Shown here one piece after another: positions 6,199 through 6,410 of a DNA stretch of 6,410 nucleotides (its first letter is position 1; the number at the start of each line of letters is the position of its first letter). The notes beneath the pieces are model-generated. The model was not told the DNA's origin. It saw only the letters and a list, made by a program, of their open reading frames with translations, and searched no databases. The translations under genes and the position numbers were made by a program. This stretch comes from Dehalococcoidia bacterium (GTDB taxonomy: Bacteria > Chloroflexota > Dehalococcoidia > Dehalococcoidales > UBA1222), in the NCBI GenBank assembly GCA_009784845.1, contig WQXK01000041.1, positions 1-6,410 of the forward strand, written 5' to 3'.

Positions 6199-6317
6199 AT
6201 TCTAACCTTTTGAGCATCAGTTAATTCGTGGGTTCTTGCCTCCAGCGCATTAATAAACGCCTCTTTATTGCCGGAATCGATACATATTCCCGTTTTCCGC
6301 AGATAATTTTTGCACAT
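6174..6317 (-). CDS. Possible small hypothetical protein, 47 residues
   Basis: The minus-strand frame from ATG 6317 to TAG 6174-6176 encodes a basic, soluble peptide beginning MCKNYLRKTGICIDSG and continuing NKEAFINALEARTHEL to a KRIIGMF end. The middle could form one or two amphipathic helices. A weak AGG lies about 5 bases before the ATG. In-frame TAG immediately upstream shows it does not extend further right in this frame. Codons look plausible (GCG, CTG, GAG, AAG) but the length is small. I recognise no family. It might be the 3' end of a longer, frameshifted gene, or chance. Its stop codon lies in the loop of the 6159-6198 hairpin. Confidence 0.3.
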   Translation of the reverse strand: MCKNYLRKTGICIDSGNKEAFINALEARTHELTDAQKVRIKRIIGMF

Positions 6318-6410
6318 CTATGCCTGCGTTGAGATTGGGTTTGTCGATTTTTTACCTGACTATTTCTGTAGTGTTTTCCAGACCAAGGCTGATGTCTTGG
6401 CCTTACGTCC
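6318..6410. other. Right edge, no assignable gene
   Basis: I see no supported gene. An imperfect hairpin pairs 6381-6389 with 6394-6402 around TGAT, with one mismatch and one wobble. One minus-strand frame is open from the window edge to about 6219 with a very basic Arg/Gln-rich translation; no family is recognisable. Confidence 0.35.

Noticed and set aside
1..6410. CRISPR arrays, tRNA or rRNA genes, toxin-antitoxin or phage-defence systems
   Set aside because: No regularly spaced repeats, no cloverleaf or rRNA sequence, and no defence-type gene pair were seen on either strand.

Overview
The window looks like a piece of chromosome from a Gram-positive anaerobe-type Firmicute (Bacillota, probably Clostridia). 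The pointers are an 884-residue valyl-tRNA synthetase of the Firmicute type, strong AGGAGG-like ribosome binding sites, and a MarR regulator with a His/Gly-rich tail next to an ABC-2 exporter. This placement is inferred from gene style; no lineage marker such as rRNA is present.

Positions 1-948 are a scrambled, visibly AT-richer junction. The window opens inside an insertion sequence: the last 56 codons of a DDE transposase (IS3-like) and its right terminal repeat, ending near 200. The IS abuts, and apparently interrupts, a minus-strand gene whose N-terminus resembles the DUF3419/BtaA family. Just upstream of that gene on the minus strand, and overlapping it by 17 bases, is the C-terminal phosphohistidine swivel domain of a PEP-synthase/rifampicin-phosphotransferase-like enzyme that lacks its other domains. 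The stretch 691-910 has no convincing intact gene.

Positions 911-3603 hold valS with a short leader and an extended -10 promoter. I see no T-box riboswitch, although Firmicute valS genes often have one.

Positions 3649-6093 form a compact efflux operon: promoter with an embedded palindromic operator, marR-type regulator, ABC-2 ATPase, and ABC-2 permease overlapping the ATPase by ATGA. As printed, the regulator is split by a one-base frameshift in an A5 run, which moves its His/Phe/Gly-rich C-terminal tail to another frame. The simplest model is a ligand-relieved repressor controlling its own promoter and an exporter of a drug-like or metal-related substrate.

Positions 6094-6410 contain two hairpins, the larger a perfect 15-bp stem that probably ends the operon, and a possible small minus-strand gene of unknown function. 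Nothing here amounts to a clearly new system. The points most worth a second look are the split regulator, the IS-disrupted DUF3419/swivel pair, and the Met-rich permease beside a His-rich regulator tail.
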